A program made the position numbers and the translations under genes. The notes under the pieces are model-generated. The model was not told the DNA's origin. It was given only the letters and a program-made list of their open reading frames with translations, and made no database searches. From the NCBI RefSeq assembly GCF_030253575.1, contig NC_080568.1, positions 20,732,501 through 20,796,500 on the forward strand: a stretch of 64,000 nucleotides of DNA, in the 5' to 3' direction. The stretch is from Rhododendron vialii (lineage: Eukaryota > Streptophyta > Magnoliopsida > Ericales > Ericaceae). Shown here piece by piece: positions 1-10,848 of this stretch; within the stretch, counting starts at the first letter, position 1, and every line of letters starts with the position of its first letter.

Positions 1-1387
1 CCTAAATCTCTTTTTTCGTTAATATATTTTGAATGATTTATTTATCTGTTGAATTTGAAAAGTATAAAAATATCAACAGAAGCTTTGAAGCAAAATTTTA
101 GCAAAAAACAAATTGAAAGACATTTTTCCCCAAAAAAATCCTTTATTGATTTTTCAAAACTTTGGTCATAATTATTTACATTGTGCTTTCATTGAAAATG
201 ATTAATTCCAAAAAAAATAAATAAATAAATACTTGATGCAAATCTAAAACAAATAAAAAATACTTGGCTTGATTTAAGACAAACTTTCGGATTTTCTCTA
301 TTGTTTAAACAGACTAAATGAGCTAAAAAGCCCCACAAAATATAAATTTTGAAATATGTCATTCTCCTCACATGCATCAGCTAAAAGTCCATTTAGAAGA
401 AATAGTTTGTATTCCTGAACTCTTACTCCTTATTTTTGTGTGTCAATATTGTATACATCAGTACGGCATTAATAGGAAATTAGTAGCTTTACAATTAAAG
501 AGAGTTCGGTGTCTTTCTATAAACTTGAAATCCAGACCTCTCAATTAAAAGTTCAAGGATACAACTAGATAGTCTAAGGGTCGTGAACTCTTACTAGTCT
601 TTGGTAGACAACGATGGGGCCAATTCTAACCATGGCTCATGTTCCCCCGATGGTGTTGCTCCCAATTTCCTGCAATAATCAGGTCCACTCCCTTGAGACA
701 TCACTATTTCCCCCAAGGCCACAGCCCACCACCTCTGTTTTCACTTTCCACCCCTAAGAAGACACACAACTACTCACCAACTTACCAATGTATGTCTAGA
801 ATTCCCCAACTTGCAGAAATTCGTACTTGTGCTTTCGATTTCATAAATCTTAGGGAATTGGGTACGTACTAGGGGAAAGATCCTCTGCTATATAAATCCT
901 TCTCGATTATCCTCTAATGCAAAATAGTCCACCACGAGTTCCATGATAAGTTGAACTCGAATATCCATAAATCGCTCATCGAATAAAATTTATTATGAAA
1001 ACAATGGACCTTGTCGGAGGATAATTAGAGTTACAATTATTAGAGCAAGCAAATATTTATTCCAAGCATATATTTTGCTTACCTATGTAGAAAGTTCAAG
1101 AGGCATTAGAACTAATGCACTCCAATGAAATCTTTAAATTTTAGTCCTTGTTTTCTTTCCCTAAACTATTCGTCTTCATTTCCACAAGCACGCCTAATTA
1201 TCATGTGATCATCGTATGAAAACCAATTGAACTGCTTAGAGCAACCACACCGGTTACTAAATTTGGCACAATTTGTTGCCATTTCAAAAAAAATGGCAAA
1301 TAGCACCTGACACCCATAATTTTCTCAAATTTGGCAAATGCCATTTCCCTTATCAAATTTGGCAAAATATATAAAGTTGCCATTCTT

Positions 1388-1390
<3 letters not shown>

Positions 1391-1428
<38 letters not shown>
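1391..1428. repeat. (GA)n microsatellite
   Basis: An uninterrupted run of about 19 GA units. Similar GA/CT runs lie at 11756-11778, 17700-17732, 23517-23540, 26452-26492 and 35812-35853, so this is the commonest dinucleotide repeat in the window. Confidence 0.95.
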
Positions 1429-1432
<4 letters not shown>

Positions 1433-1810
1433 ATAAGTGTTACATGTTCTAATACAAAATTAGAAATTGGAGATTGTGTATTTGAAAGTTTTGAACATTG
1501 CTATTATGGCTTTCCACTAATTTGAGGTTGAAATTTTTGTTCGCTTTAACTTTGGCCCCTCCCAAATTTAAATCCTAACACTGCCATTGGGCAAGATGGC
1601 ATACATGGGTGTAGCACCCTTATTATATTTTTGGCCAAATGACACTATTTTCGTACGTAAATATCAAAAGTTTTGGGACTGAGAGAGTACTTAACTTTGA
1701 GATGAACTACCTAGTCTCCTCTTAAAAAAATAATCAAACTAGTTGACTACTAGACCCTCTGTAACCGAAAACGTATTATACCTAACATAAAAAAAAATTT
1801 ATGGTTGTTT

Positions 1811-1985
1811 CCGTAAAGAATAAGTTATGGAGCCCAATTGCGACCATCCAAAGTGTTTTTAGACAGTCCGGATTGAAAATCAATTCTTACCGGTAAGAAT
1901 TAAAAATGAATCTCAACTATTGATTGAGCGAATGGATGGCTGTGATCGCGTTATTCACGAAGACTCCATGAAAAAGACAACCTCT
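1811..1985. repeat. Dispersed MITE-like repeat, copy 1
   Basis: The sequence shares long similar blocks with 21548-21720 (same orientation): TCCGTAAAGAA, CCAAAGTGTTTTTAGA, a TTGAAAATCAATT block, an ACCGGT-centred core and GAATGGATGRC. A more diverged relative lies inverted at about 27405-27615. The recurring order of blocks suggests one non-autonomous family. Termini and target duplication were not resolved. Confidence 0.5.
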
Positions 1986-2689
1986 TATACCAATTACCAT
2001 ATACCTCTCAATAAACTCAATTATGGTTACTTATGATAAAGAGATATTATATTGCATGGATATGTAAATTAATATTCCAGGTCCACACAATTAACATCAT
2101 GATGTGTTCATCACTCTTCCTAGGTTTATCGAGCAAACAAATAATCAAACACAACAGGGCCCCCTCACGCTCATTTGAACCATTCTCACTATCATTAACT
2201 CGATCTTAATCAAAAAGATTATCTCCATAGCCATCAAATAGAGAATCCAAAGCAGAAAACAAAAAAACTATTCGTAGACTGAGATACAAGCTAAGGAGTT
2301 TGGTCAAGTAAACATGAGAAAGAAAATACTAAGTGATTGTCTTGCATGTAGTTGCATGTTCGAATATCACGCACTCCAAACATTTTAAACATCGAGGTCC
2401 CTAAAGAATTTAACCGATTGTTAATTTCAAAATTCCGATATTAATCGAAGTGACCGCAACCTGATCCGAATATTCAATTGTTAGAAAAAAAGAAGAAGAT
2501 AGGCATGACCCACTCAACCCCCAGCTTAAATTTTTGTTAGTAGTAGGAGTAGCATTCAACACATAAAGCTGCTTTTCGACCAGATACAACGTCATCGTAA
2601 CATCAGTTGCACTTAAAAATCAAAGAATGCGGTTTCTTTTTCTTTTCTTTCACACCAACTTAAATTAGAAATGGAACCTCTTCTTCTCG

Positions 2690-2908
2690 AGAAATTTTTC
2701 GGTGCATGTGGGTATATCCCACATGGTACCCGCTAGATACATTCGGACCGTCCAAACACTTTTTGACGACTTGAATTGAAACCTTCTTTTTCCTCTCACC
2801 ACAACATTTTCTCTCTCTAAATCCGAGCCGTCCAAAAACGCAATGAACAGCTCGAATGCGCTGAGCAGACACCACATGATAATCAGCCGGCACAGAAAAA
2901 TTCTCCCT
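2690..2908. repeat. Possible foldback MITE
   Basis: The left end GAGAAATTTTTCGGTGC is close to the reverse complement of the right end GGCACAGAAAAATTCTC, and CCACATG/CATGTGG repeats in inverted order just inside. The interior carries GTCCAAAAACG-type text also seen in the foldback at 37274-37603. No target duplication was identified. Confidence 0.35.
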
Positions 2909-4387
2909 TCTTCTCGGTCTCTTTATTATCCATGGTCCTTGTGCCATGAATGAGTGCAAATATTTTTTAAGTTACTATTAACGTGCATGAAACATAAGGG
3001 AAAATTCAATCAGGTCCATATATTTGTGGATTTTAATGGTGATTATAAATGCAATCAACTAAATTTCTCATTACACCCAGAGTAGTTCCCCCAATTAACT
3101 AAATGGACCAAATGATTAAAATCATCATATTCTCACGAATTTTTGGACAAATCATTCTACTCGCATATATGAATAAAAAAAAATTATTTAATAAAAATAA
3201 CTTGACTATTGCCATAAGTCTAAAGACAAAAACTTTAATTAAATCTCATCTCCAATTTGTATACCCAGACGTATCCAGAGTTTTTCTAAAGAGACGTGAA
3301 TTTAGATTCGAACCTCCTGGATTGTAAGCCGTAGGTGATGGTGTTGCACCCCGATGCCCTATTCCTCTTTATGGCATCTCCTTTAGCCCGAACTACAATT
3401 TTTTCTTCTTTTAGAAGCTCCCTGATTGTAGATCGTGGGTGTTCGGGCTAGTTTGTGCGTACTTTAGCTAATTACAGGATTCTAAAGTTAACGACCAAAC
3501 AAACCTCTAGTTCTATTGATATTTATTCACATATGTATGTTATGTAAATTAGCAATTTTGTTCACCCAAGGGTGTGCAGCATGCTCATTCCGATTCTAAC
3601 TTCACTAATTATAATCGTTTATTTATCCCATTTTTTTATTAGGAGATCATTCAAATTCATCTCAATGGGAGATTGGTAAGTGTTTTATCTAAATTTTTTT
3701 AGCTTTACCATTTCTCTTCTCGCTAATGTATGAAGTGATAAATAATTAAGTTGGTTTGATCATTATATTTCATCATATTTAATATTTTGAGCGTCTCTTA
3801 ATATGTAGGCTTAATATATACCTACTTAATTCTGATTGAATTTGTCAATACTTTTGTCTACCCTTAACTACAACAAAAAAACACTTTTGGCGAATTTGTT
3901 GTAGTGCCTTCCTTCACCACTGCTACCCTTCCACCATTGCCACCATTGTAGCTCCCACTACCACCACCCATCACACCACCGTCGCCACCACTACCATCAT
4001 CACCACCACCACAACCAGCACTTCATTTCCCTTGCGTCACCACCATTACTTCGACGTCATCACTCTACTCCCCCCACCGCCACCTCCATCACTACCACCA
4101 CCCCTCCACGACTACCACCATCTCTCTAACACCACCACCGCAATCCAACCACACTATCTCTCCACAATCCATATTCCATTAGGTTCCTACTTCTTTTTGC
4201 GCTACCATGACAACACCACCGGTTGTTAGAATCATCACTTGTATCGCCATCCACCATTGTTGTCTTCCTCCACCACTAGCACCGTCGCTATCCTTCCACT
4301 ACACCACCTCCATTACAACCACTACTACACATCTGTTATAGCCACCACTGCCACACTACCAACTTCCACCGCAACCACCATAATCAC

Positions 4388-5096
4388 TGTTGGAGATGTT
4401 TTCAAAATAAAAGGTTGCGGGAGGTTATTTGTGAAAAGGTACGACACCTTTTCACATGGGGTATGACTTTACGTGAATAGTTATAACACCTATTCACTTA
4501 GGGTGTGATTATTAGAATGGGGTGTGATTGTTAGGAAGGGATGTGATACATGGGGGTGCCTCTAAGAGACATGACCCTTCCTAATTAATTGTTTGCATGA
4601 AAAGGTGCCTACTAAAAGGCATGATCCTTTCTCATAATTAATTGTCTTCAAAAGACATACCCGTTCTAATGTGTGTTTACAAAAGACACAACCTTTCACG
4701 TAAGGGTGCCTATAAGTCTATAAATAGGCCAGTGATTAAGTCATTCGATACACCAAAAAAAATATCCAAAAACTCTCCTGCTTCTCTGTCTCGTTGTTTT
4801 CTATACTGTTATTCCGTTATTCTGCAGAAACGGAATTAACAGTCCTTGGTTCAATTGATTCCCTTAGGCTCGGTATTCTGTCTGTCCTTCGTTTGTGCGA
4901 ACGCAGGCAGAAGATCATTGATCGGGCTTCGTTTTATCCTCAGAACAGATTCGCTGTAACCCAGTGCACACCAATTGGTGGGGGCGAATACTGTTTTCGG
5001 AAAGCGACAACGTAACGTGACTCGAAGTGGTTTCCATCAGTTTGTTCAAGTTTCAGAAGGCTCCAAATTTTGAAGGTTCCAATTTTTGCACCAACA
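4388..5096 (+). repeat. Copia 5' LTR
   Basis: 709 bp, TG...CA. It contains a TATAAATA box at about 4718 followed by a CT-rich leader, a plausible promoter for the element. It differs from the 3' LTR by about 13 substitutions, 12 of them transitions, and by one extra T near 4799. Confidence 0.95.
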
Positions 5097-5117
5097 ATCG
5101 AAAACAGTATTGCTACC

Positions 5118-8100
5118 ATGGCTTCAAAATCGTTGCGAGCGTTGACTCAGGATTTCGTGAAATTGGACAAGTTTGATGGCGGTAACTTCAGGCGTTGGCA
5201 AAAGAAGTTGCATTTTTTGCTTACGACTCTCAGAGTCATGTATGTTCTCTCAAACCCCTTTCCGGAGGAGAATGAAAATGAAACATTGGAGGAGGCTCGT
5301 GTGAGGAAGAAGTTTGAAAGTGATGACTACATTTGTAAGGGTCATATTCTAAATGCACTTTCGGACGCTCTGTTCGATGTGTATTCGGATACGGAGACTG
5401 CAAAGGAGATGTGGGATTCCTTGGAAGGGAGGTATTTGACTGAAGATGCAACAAGTAAGAAATTTCTGGTTAGTCAATTTATGAACTACAAAATGATTGA
5501 TAACAAGTCTGTGATTGATCAGTTGCATGAAATTCAGCGTATCTTAAATCAGTCCAAGGTTAAGAACATGAACATGGATGAATCGATCATAGTGTCGTCT
5601 GTGATTGATAAACTTCCTCCCTCCTGGAAAAAGTATAAGAAAACTCTTAAACACAAAACTGAGGATCTTACGTTGGAACAATTGGCTGTCCATCTACGGG
5701 TGGAAGAAGAGTCAAAGCGTCAAGAAAAGGAGGAACTTGGAGATAATATCTCCAAGATCCATGTAGTGGAGGGAGTAAAGAATACCAACAAGGGTAAAGG
5801 TAAACAGAAGCAGAAAGCCCGAAAGGGCGATGACCGTGGTGATGAACCAAAAGGAAAAAAGCCAAAAGTTGTATGTTGGCGTTGCGGTCAACCAGGACAC
5901 TTCAAGAAGGACTGCACGTCCAACAAGAAGAATGATCCAGGGGCATCGAGTTCAAAGAATAACTTTGTGGCTGTCATATCCGAGATTAATGTTCTCGAGG
6001 ATGCTAGTAACTGGTGGATCGACTCAGGGGCAACAAAGCATGTGTGCAATGATAAGAGGTTCTTCACCGACTATGAATCGGTTGAAGATGGTACAGTACT
6101 TTACATGGGTAATTCATCAACTGCTCTTATCAAAGGCAAAGGAAAAGTGGACTTAGAGTTCACTTCTGGGAAGATTCTGACTCTGACTGATGTTTACTAT
6201 GTACCAGAAGTTAGGAAAAACCTTGTATCTGGAAGCCTGCTTAATAAGCATGGTTTCAAGTTAGTGTTTGAGTCAGGCAAATTTGTTCTGTCTAAGAGTG
6301 GTACTTTTGTTGGGAAAGGCTATTTGTACGAGGGCATGTTCAAGCTTAACATTAATAACACAGTTGCTATTTCTGCTTACTTGATTGACTCTCTTTCTTT
6401 GTGGCATAATCGGTTGGGGCATGTTAATACTAGGAAAATGGATACTATGGTTAAATTAGATTTGATACCTAAATATGATGTTGATATGGTTGATAAATGC
6501 AAAGTGTGTTCACTTACTAAAATAACCAGAGTTCCATTTCCTAAAATTGAAAGAACAACTACTCTGTTAGAACTTGTTCATAGTGATGTATGTGACATGC
6601 ATAGAACTCCAACTAGAGGAGGTAAGGAATATTTTGTAACTTTCATAGATGACTATTCCAAATATTGCTATGTGTATCTATTGCATTCAAAAGATGAAGT
6701 TCTTGAGAAGTTTATTGCTTTCAAAACCGAAGTTGAAAATCAATGTGGAACAAAGATAAAACGTTTAAGGTCTGATAGGGGTGGTGAATACCATTTCCCT
6801 GATTACTGTGAATCAGTTGGGATCATTCATGAGAAAACTACACCATATACTCCACAACAAAATGGAGTCGCTGAAAGAAAGAATCGAACTTTGACTGAGA
6901 TGGTTAATGCTATGCTTAGCAATTCAGGATTAAGTAGTGGTATGTGGGGCGACGCCATACTTACCGCTGCTTATATTTTGAATAGGGTGCCTCTCAAAAA
7001 GTCTAATATAACTCCTTATGAGTTATGGAAAAGAAAGAAACCGAACCTAAGTTATTTCAAAACTTGGGAATGTAGAGCGATTGTTAGATTGCCGATACCC
7101 AAAAGGAAGAAGTTGGGTGAAAAAGGAATTGAATGCATATTCATTGGTTATGCTTTACATAGTAAAGCATATCGGTTTCTGGTTTTTGAGCCAAATGATT
7201 CAGTTGGAGTAAACACCATTATTGAATCACGTGATGCAGTATTTTATGAGAATAGGTTCGTATCTATTCCAAAGGTGCCTAATCAAGAGAATGAGCCAGA
7301 CTCTGTGGAGTCTGACATAGAGGCGGAACCTACGGAACATGACGGACTTAGGAGAAGCAAAAGGGCTCAAGTTGCTAAGTCATTTGGTCCTGACTTCATA
7401 GTTTATCTAGTTGAAGGAACTAGAGAGACTGCAGATAATTATTTCATGATTTCGCTTCATGTGGAATCGGATCCCTTGACCATCGGGGAGGCTATGAAAT
7501 CACAAGATTATGCTTTCTGGAAAGAAGCAATCCAGGATGAAATGGATTCTATTATGGGTAATAATACCTGGGTTCTTGCTAATTTGCCTCCGGGTTCCAA
7601 AGCCATTGGCTGCAAATGGATTTTCAAGAAGAAAATGAGGGTCGATGGTACAATCGACAAGTTCAAGGCACGGTTGGTTGCCAAGGGCTTTACGCAAAAA
7701 GATGGTATTGATTATTTCGATACTTATGCTCCGGTGGCAAGGATCTCTACAATTAGAGTACTAATTGCGTTGACTTCCATTTATAAACTTGAGATTCACC
7801 AAATGGATGTTAAGACTGCATTCCTAAATGGTGAGTTGGATGAAGAGATTTATATGGAGCAACCGGAGGGTTTTGTTGTGCAAGGTCAAGAACACAAAGT
7901 ATGCAAACTTGTTAAGTCTCTTTACGGTCTTAAACAAGCACCTAAACAGTGGCATGAAAAGTTTGATAAGGTAATTGTATCCAACGGGTTTAGGATACAC
8001 CAGTCTGATAAATGCGTATATAGTAAATTTAGTGGTAATCGAGGTGTAATCATATGTTTGTACGTGGATGATATGCTTATCTTTGGGACTGATCTAGAAA

Positions 8101-9014
8101 GCATTCAAAGTACAAAGGATATCCTTTCATCTAGTTTTAGTATGAAGGATATGGGTGTTGCTGATGTAATTCTGGGAATCAAAATTAAGAGACAAGAAGG
8201 AAATTTAATCCTTAGTCAATCTCATTACATTGAGAAAGTTCTAAAGAAGTTTAATCACTTTGATTGCACGCCAATTTCTACACCATTTGATCCACATGTT
8301 AAGTTCTATCCTAATACTAGTAGAGCAATTTCACAACTAGAATATTCTAGAGTGACAGGAAGCTTGATGTATGCCATGACTTGCACAAGACCAGATATTG
8401 CATACGCAATGGGGAAACTAAGTAGGTACACACATAATCCGAGCGATGTCCATTGGCACGCAGTTAATCGGGTATTGAGGTATCTAAAGAAAACTATAGA
8501 CTATGGGATAGTTTATAGTGGTTATCCTTCGGTTCTAGAAGGATATTCTGATGCTAGTTGGATAGCCGAGAATGAAGATCACTTGTCAACAAGTGGATGG
8601 GTCTTCACACTTGGTGGAGGAGCAGTTTCTTGGGGATCTAAGAAACAAAGTCTCATTACAGACTCAACTATGGCAGCTGAGTTTGTAGCACTAGCAGCAG
8701 GGAGCAAAGAGGCAGAATGGCTGAGAAGTATGTTATGGGAGATACCCATGTGGCCAAAACCTATGCCACCTATATCTTTGCATTGTGATAGTCAGTCGAC
8801 TCTATCACGGGCTTATAGCCAGGTGTATAATGGAAAGTCCAGGCATATAGGACTTCGACATAGCTATGTGAGGAACTTGATTACAGATGGGGTGATAACC
8901 ATTGATTATGTAAAATCAAGTCAAAACTTGGCTGATCCTTTAACAAAAGGTCTTGCAAAGTATTTGATGTGGAGAACATCACAGGGGATGGGACTCAAGC
9001 CCATTGAAATCTAA
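5118..9014 (+). CDS. Copia gag-pol polyprotein, intact
   Basis: A single 1298-residue frame without stop or frameshift. In order: an N-terminal Gag domain of the UBN2/Copia type; a CCHC zinc knuckle CWRCGQPGHFKKDC near residue 253; aspartic protease motif DSGATKHVC near 302; integrase zinc-binding HNRLGH and CKVC from about 429; integrase catalytic core with D near 490, D in RSDRGGEY near 552 and E in NGVAERKNRT near 586; reverse transcriptase with the YVDDM box near 982; RNase H ending in the KSRHIGLRHSYVR region. The ATG at 5118 lies in good context (ACCATGG) and begins MASKSLRALTQDF; the frame is open further 5' into the LTR but without another ATG. All key residues appear present. The product should form virus-like particles in the cytoplasm and copy and integrate the element. 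Confidence 0.95.
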   Translation: MASKSLRALTQDFVKLDKFDGGNFRRWQKKLHFLLTTLRVMYVLSNPFPEENENETLEEARVRKKFESDDYICKGHILNALSDALFDVYSDTETAKEMWDSLEGRYLTEDATSKKFLVSQFMNYKMIDNKSVIDQLHEIQRILNQSKVKNMNMDESIIVSSVIDKLPPSWKKYKKTLKHKTEDLTLEQLAVHLRVEEESKRQEKEELGDNISKIHVVEGVKNTNKGKGKQKQKARKGDDRGDEPKGKKPKVVCWRCGQPGHFKKDCTSNKKNDPGASSSKNNFVAVISEINVLEDASNWWIDSGATKHVCNDKRFFTDYESVEDGTVLYMGNSSTALIKGKGKVDLEFTSGKILTLTDVYYVPEVRKNLVSGSLLNKHGFKLVFESGKFVLSKSGTFVGKGYLYEGMFKLNINNTVAISAYLIDSLSLWHNRLGHVNTRKMDTMVKLDLIPKYDVDMVDKCKVCSLTKITRVPFPKIERTTTLLELVHSDVCDMHRTPTRGGKEYFVTFIDDYSKYCYVYLLHSKDEVLEKFIAFKTEVENQCGTKIKRLRSDRGGEYHFPDYCESVGIIHEKTTPYTPQQNGVAERKNRTLTEMVNAMLSNSGLSSGMWGDAILTAAYILNRVPLKKSNITPYELWKRKKPNLSYFKTWECRAIVRLPIPKRKKLGEKGIECIFIGYALHSKAYRFLVFEPNDSVGVNTIIESRDAVFYENRFVSIPKVPNQENEPDSVESDIEAEPTEHDGLRRSKRAQVAKSFGPDFIVYLVEGTRETADNYFMISLHVESDPLTIGEAMKSQDYAFWKEAIQDEMDSIMGNNTWVLANLPPGSKAIGCKWIFKKKMRVDGTIDKFKARLVAKGFTQKDGIDYFDTYAPVARISTIRVLIALTSIYKLEIHQMDVKTAFLNGELDEEIYMEQPEGFVVQGQEHKVCKLVKSLYGLKQAPKQWHEKFDKVIVSNGFRIHQSDKCVYSKFSGNRGVIICLYVDDMLIFGTDLESIQSTKDILSSSFSMKDMGVADVILGIKIKRQEGNLILSQSHYIEKVLKKFNHFDCTPISTPFDPHVKFYPNTSRAISQLEYSRVTGSLMYAMTCTRPDIAYAMGKLSRYTHNPSDVHWHAVNRVLRYLKKTIDYGIVYSGYPSVLEGYSDASWIAENEDHLSTSGWVFTLGGGAVSWGSKKQSLITDSTMAAEFVALAAGSKEAEWLRSMLWEIPMWPKPMPPISLHCDSQSTLSRAYSQVYNGKSRHIGLRHSYVRNLITDGVITIDYVKSSQNLADPLTKGLAKYLMWRTSQGMGLKPIEI

Positions 9015-9574
9015 TCACTCTTGGTGGAAACTCGACTCAACGCTTAAATAACATCAAGTCTTGGGTTCAATGAGCAAAGTACACCATAAGTTGTGGTTGC
9101 AAGCATTTTCCGATTTTATCCATCCCATGGTAAATGCTTGGTACCTGTAATGTAAACATGGAGGTTAAGCTACTTAGCTTTTAATAGACTTCTAACGGTT
9201 TGTTAGGTTTCAAGTGCTGTAGTTACAAGGGCACTTTCAAAGTCTACCTATATGAGTGTGAAGGTGGTGCCGCCTTCTATGGGTTCAAGGGCTAGGACTT
9301 TAGAGCGCTCATGAAATTCAGGATAAAGACACACGGCCAAACCACGTGTCGGCAAATTTGAATACCTGAGTCAAGCAAGATGCGTGCGTGAGACATGTCC
9401 AGTTAGTCATTTAAGGATCGCTAGTTCAAAGACAAGTCTACTATGCTTTCCGACTAACTTTGATGTGTTTTCACTAGGTGAATGGTTCAAGTCATGAGAC
9501 ACCTTCATTGATGCACAAGTCTTTTCAAAGGAACCAAGAAAGCTTTTTTCTTTATTTCGAAAATGGTGGGGGAT
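9015..9574 (+). other. Copia 3' untranslated region with polypurine tract
   Basis: 560 bp between the gag-pol stop and the 3' LTR, with no open frame of note. It ends in a purine-rich run, AAATGGTGGGGGA, which fits the polypurine tract that primes plus-strand DNA synthesis. Confidence 0.75.
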
Positions 9575-10282
9575 TGTTGGAGATGTTTTCAAAATAAAAG
9601 GTTGCGAGAGGTTATTTGTGAAAAGGTACGACACCTTTTCACATGGGGTATGACTTTACGTGAATAGTTATAACACCTATTCACTTAGGGTGTGATTATT
9701 AGAATGGGGTGTGATTGTTAGGAAGGGATGTGATACATGGGGGTGCCTCTAAGAGGCATGACCCTTCCTAATTAATTGTTTGCATGAAAAGGTGCCTACT
9801 AAAAGGCATGATCCTTTCTCATAATTAATTGTCTTCAAAAGACATACCCGTTCTAATGTGTGTTTACAAAAGACACAACCTTTCACGTAAGGGTGCCTAT
9901 AAGTCTATAAATAGGCCAGTGGTTAAGTCATTCGATACACCAAAAAAAATATCCAGAAACTCTCCTGCTTCTCTGTCTCGTTGTTTCTATACTGTTATTC
10001 CGTTATTCTGCAGAAACGGAATTAACAGTCCTTGGTTCAATTGATTCTCTTAGGCCCGGTATTCTGTCTGTCCTTCGTTTGTGCGGACGCAGGCAGAAGA
10101 TCATTGATCGGGCTTCGTTTTATCCTCAGAACAGATTCGCTGTAACTCGGTGCACACCAATTGGTGGGGGCGAATACTGTTTTCGGAAAGCGACGACGTA
10201 ACGTGACTCAAAGCGGTTTCCATCAGTTTGTTCAAGTTTCAGAAGGCTCCAATTTTTGAAGGTTCCAATTTTTGCACCAACA
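9575..10282 (+). repeat. Copia 3' LTR
   Basis: 708 bp, about 98 percent identical by eye to the 5' LTR, with the same TG...CA ends, followed directly by the ATCAC target duplication. Confidence 0.95.
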
Positions 10283-10401
10283 ATCACCATCTTTTCCACC
10301 ACCATACCACATGTAGTAACCATATCCCCACCTCCATGACGACGAAAAACCCCCCCAAAGTTAGCCAACATAGCAGTTGTCCTTTTTGGGTCTCTTCACT
10401 T

Positions 10402-10848
10402 AGTCCAACTCCTTTCCAATCGCTTCAAATGAATTGGAGAGAAAAATCTCTCCAATTTAGGCCTGGATTTTTTTTCCCCAATCCTATTTTAATGTTCAAG
10501 ACCATTCATAATTTTAAATTCATTGAGAACATCAAGCATGCAACAAATCAAATTGATTGATTATTGTTTGATATGATTTTGAAACACATTTATATGGAAA
10601 AAAAATAATAGAAATGAGTATTGTTCCAGTGTTGCAATCTTATTCTTTGCCCAATAAATTTGTTTCGAATGTGTTTCAAAATCATACCAGATGATGTCCA
10701 ATAAACTTTATATTTGATATACTCGATGTCCTCAACCAACTAAACAAAATGAACGATCTCAATTATTGAAGTGAGATTGTAAAAAAAAAAAATCAAACAG
10801 GAATTGTTCTCTCTAATCCATTTGAAGGGATTGGAGAGGAGCTGGACT
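10402..10848. repeat. Inverted-repeat MITE
   Basis: The left end AGTCCAACTCCTTTCCAATC is matched in inverted order by GATTGGAGAGGAGCTGGACT at the right end, and the pairing continues through CTTCAAATGAATTGGAGAGA against TCTCTAATCCATTTGAAG. A second inverted pair (TTTGATATGATTTTGAAACAC and GTGTTTCAAAATCATACC) lies inside. The interior is AT-rich and non-coding. The rest of 10283-11755 shows no gene. Confidence 0.6.

Larger units (their letters stand above)
1..4382. other. Gene-poor, repeat-derived stretch
   Basis: No convincing coding exon was found on either strand; the open frames are short and lack family resemblance. The stretch holds a (GA)n tract at 1391-1428, a MITE-like sequence near 1811-1985, a weak foldback near 2690-2908 and a CAC/CCA-rich low-complexity tract from about 3898 to 4385. 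A short inverted pair, ACTACAACAAA and TTTGTTGTAGT, at 3869-3907 resembles CACTA-type termini but encloses only about 40 bases. Confidence 0.6.
4388..10282 (+). mobile_element. Complete Ty1-copia LTR retrotransposon
   Basis: The 5.9-kb element has two LTRs, each starting TGTTGGAGATG and ending CCAACA, and a perfect 5-bp target duplication ATCAC at 4383-4387 and 10283-10287. A purine tract GGTGGGGGA lies just before the 3' LTR. Domain order Gag, protease, integrase, reverse transcriptase, RNase H in a single frame places it in Copia. It landed in a CAC-rich low-complexity tract that resumes after 10287. No usual initiator-Met primer-binding site follows the 5' LTR. The LTRs differ at about 13 sites plus one single-base indel, so the insertion is recent. 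Confidence 0.96.

Noticed and set aside
2660..2959. Minus-strand frame of about 99 codons
   Set aside because: It coincides with a foldback repeat and has no similarity to a known family.
3305..3345. GATTCGAACC text suggestive of an antisense tRNA T-arm
   Set aside because: No acceptor stem, D-arm or anticodon arm could be built around it. No tRNA, rRNA or CRISPR array was found anywhere in the window.
3869..3907. Possible CACTA terminal repeats
   Set aside because: The inverted ACTACAACAAA pair encloses only about 40 bases and no target duplication is clear; too small to call an element.
5070..5117. Upstream extension of gag-pol into the LTR
   Set aside because: The frame is open but offers no ATG; the ATG at 5118 in ACCATGG context is the sensible start.
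5830..6156. Second-frame ORF of about 108 codons inside gag-pol
   Set aside because: It overlaps the zinc knuckle and protease in another frame; Copia elements do not encode a product there.
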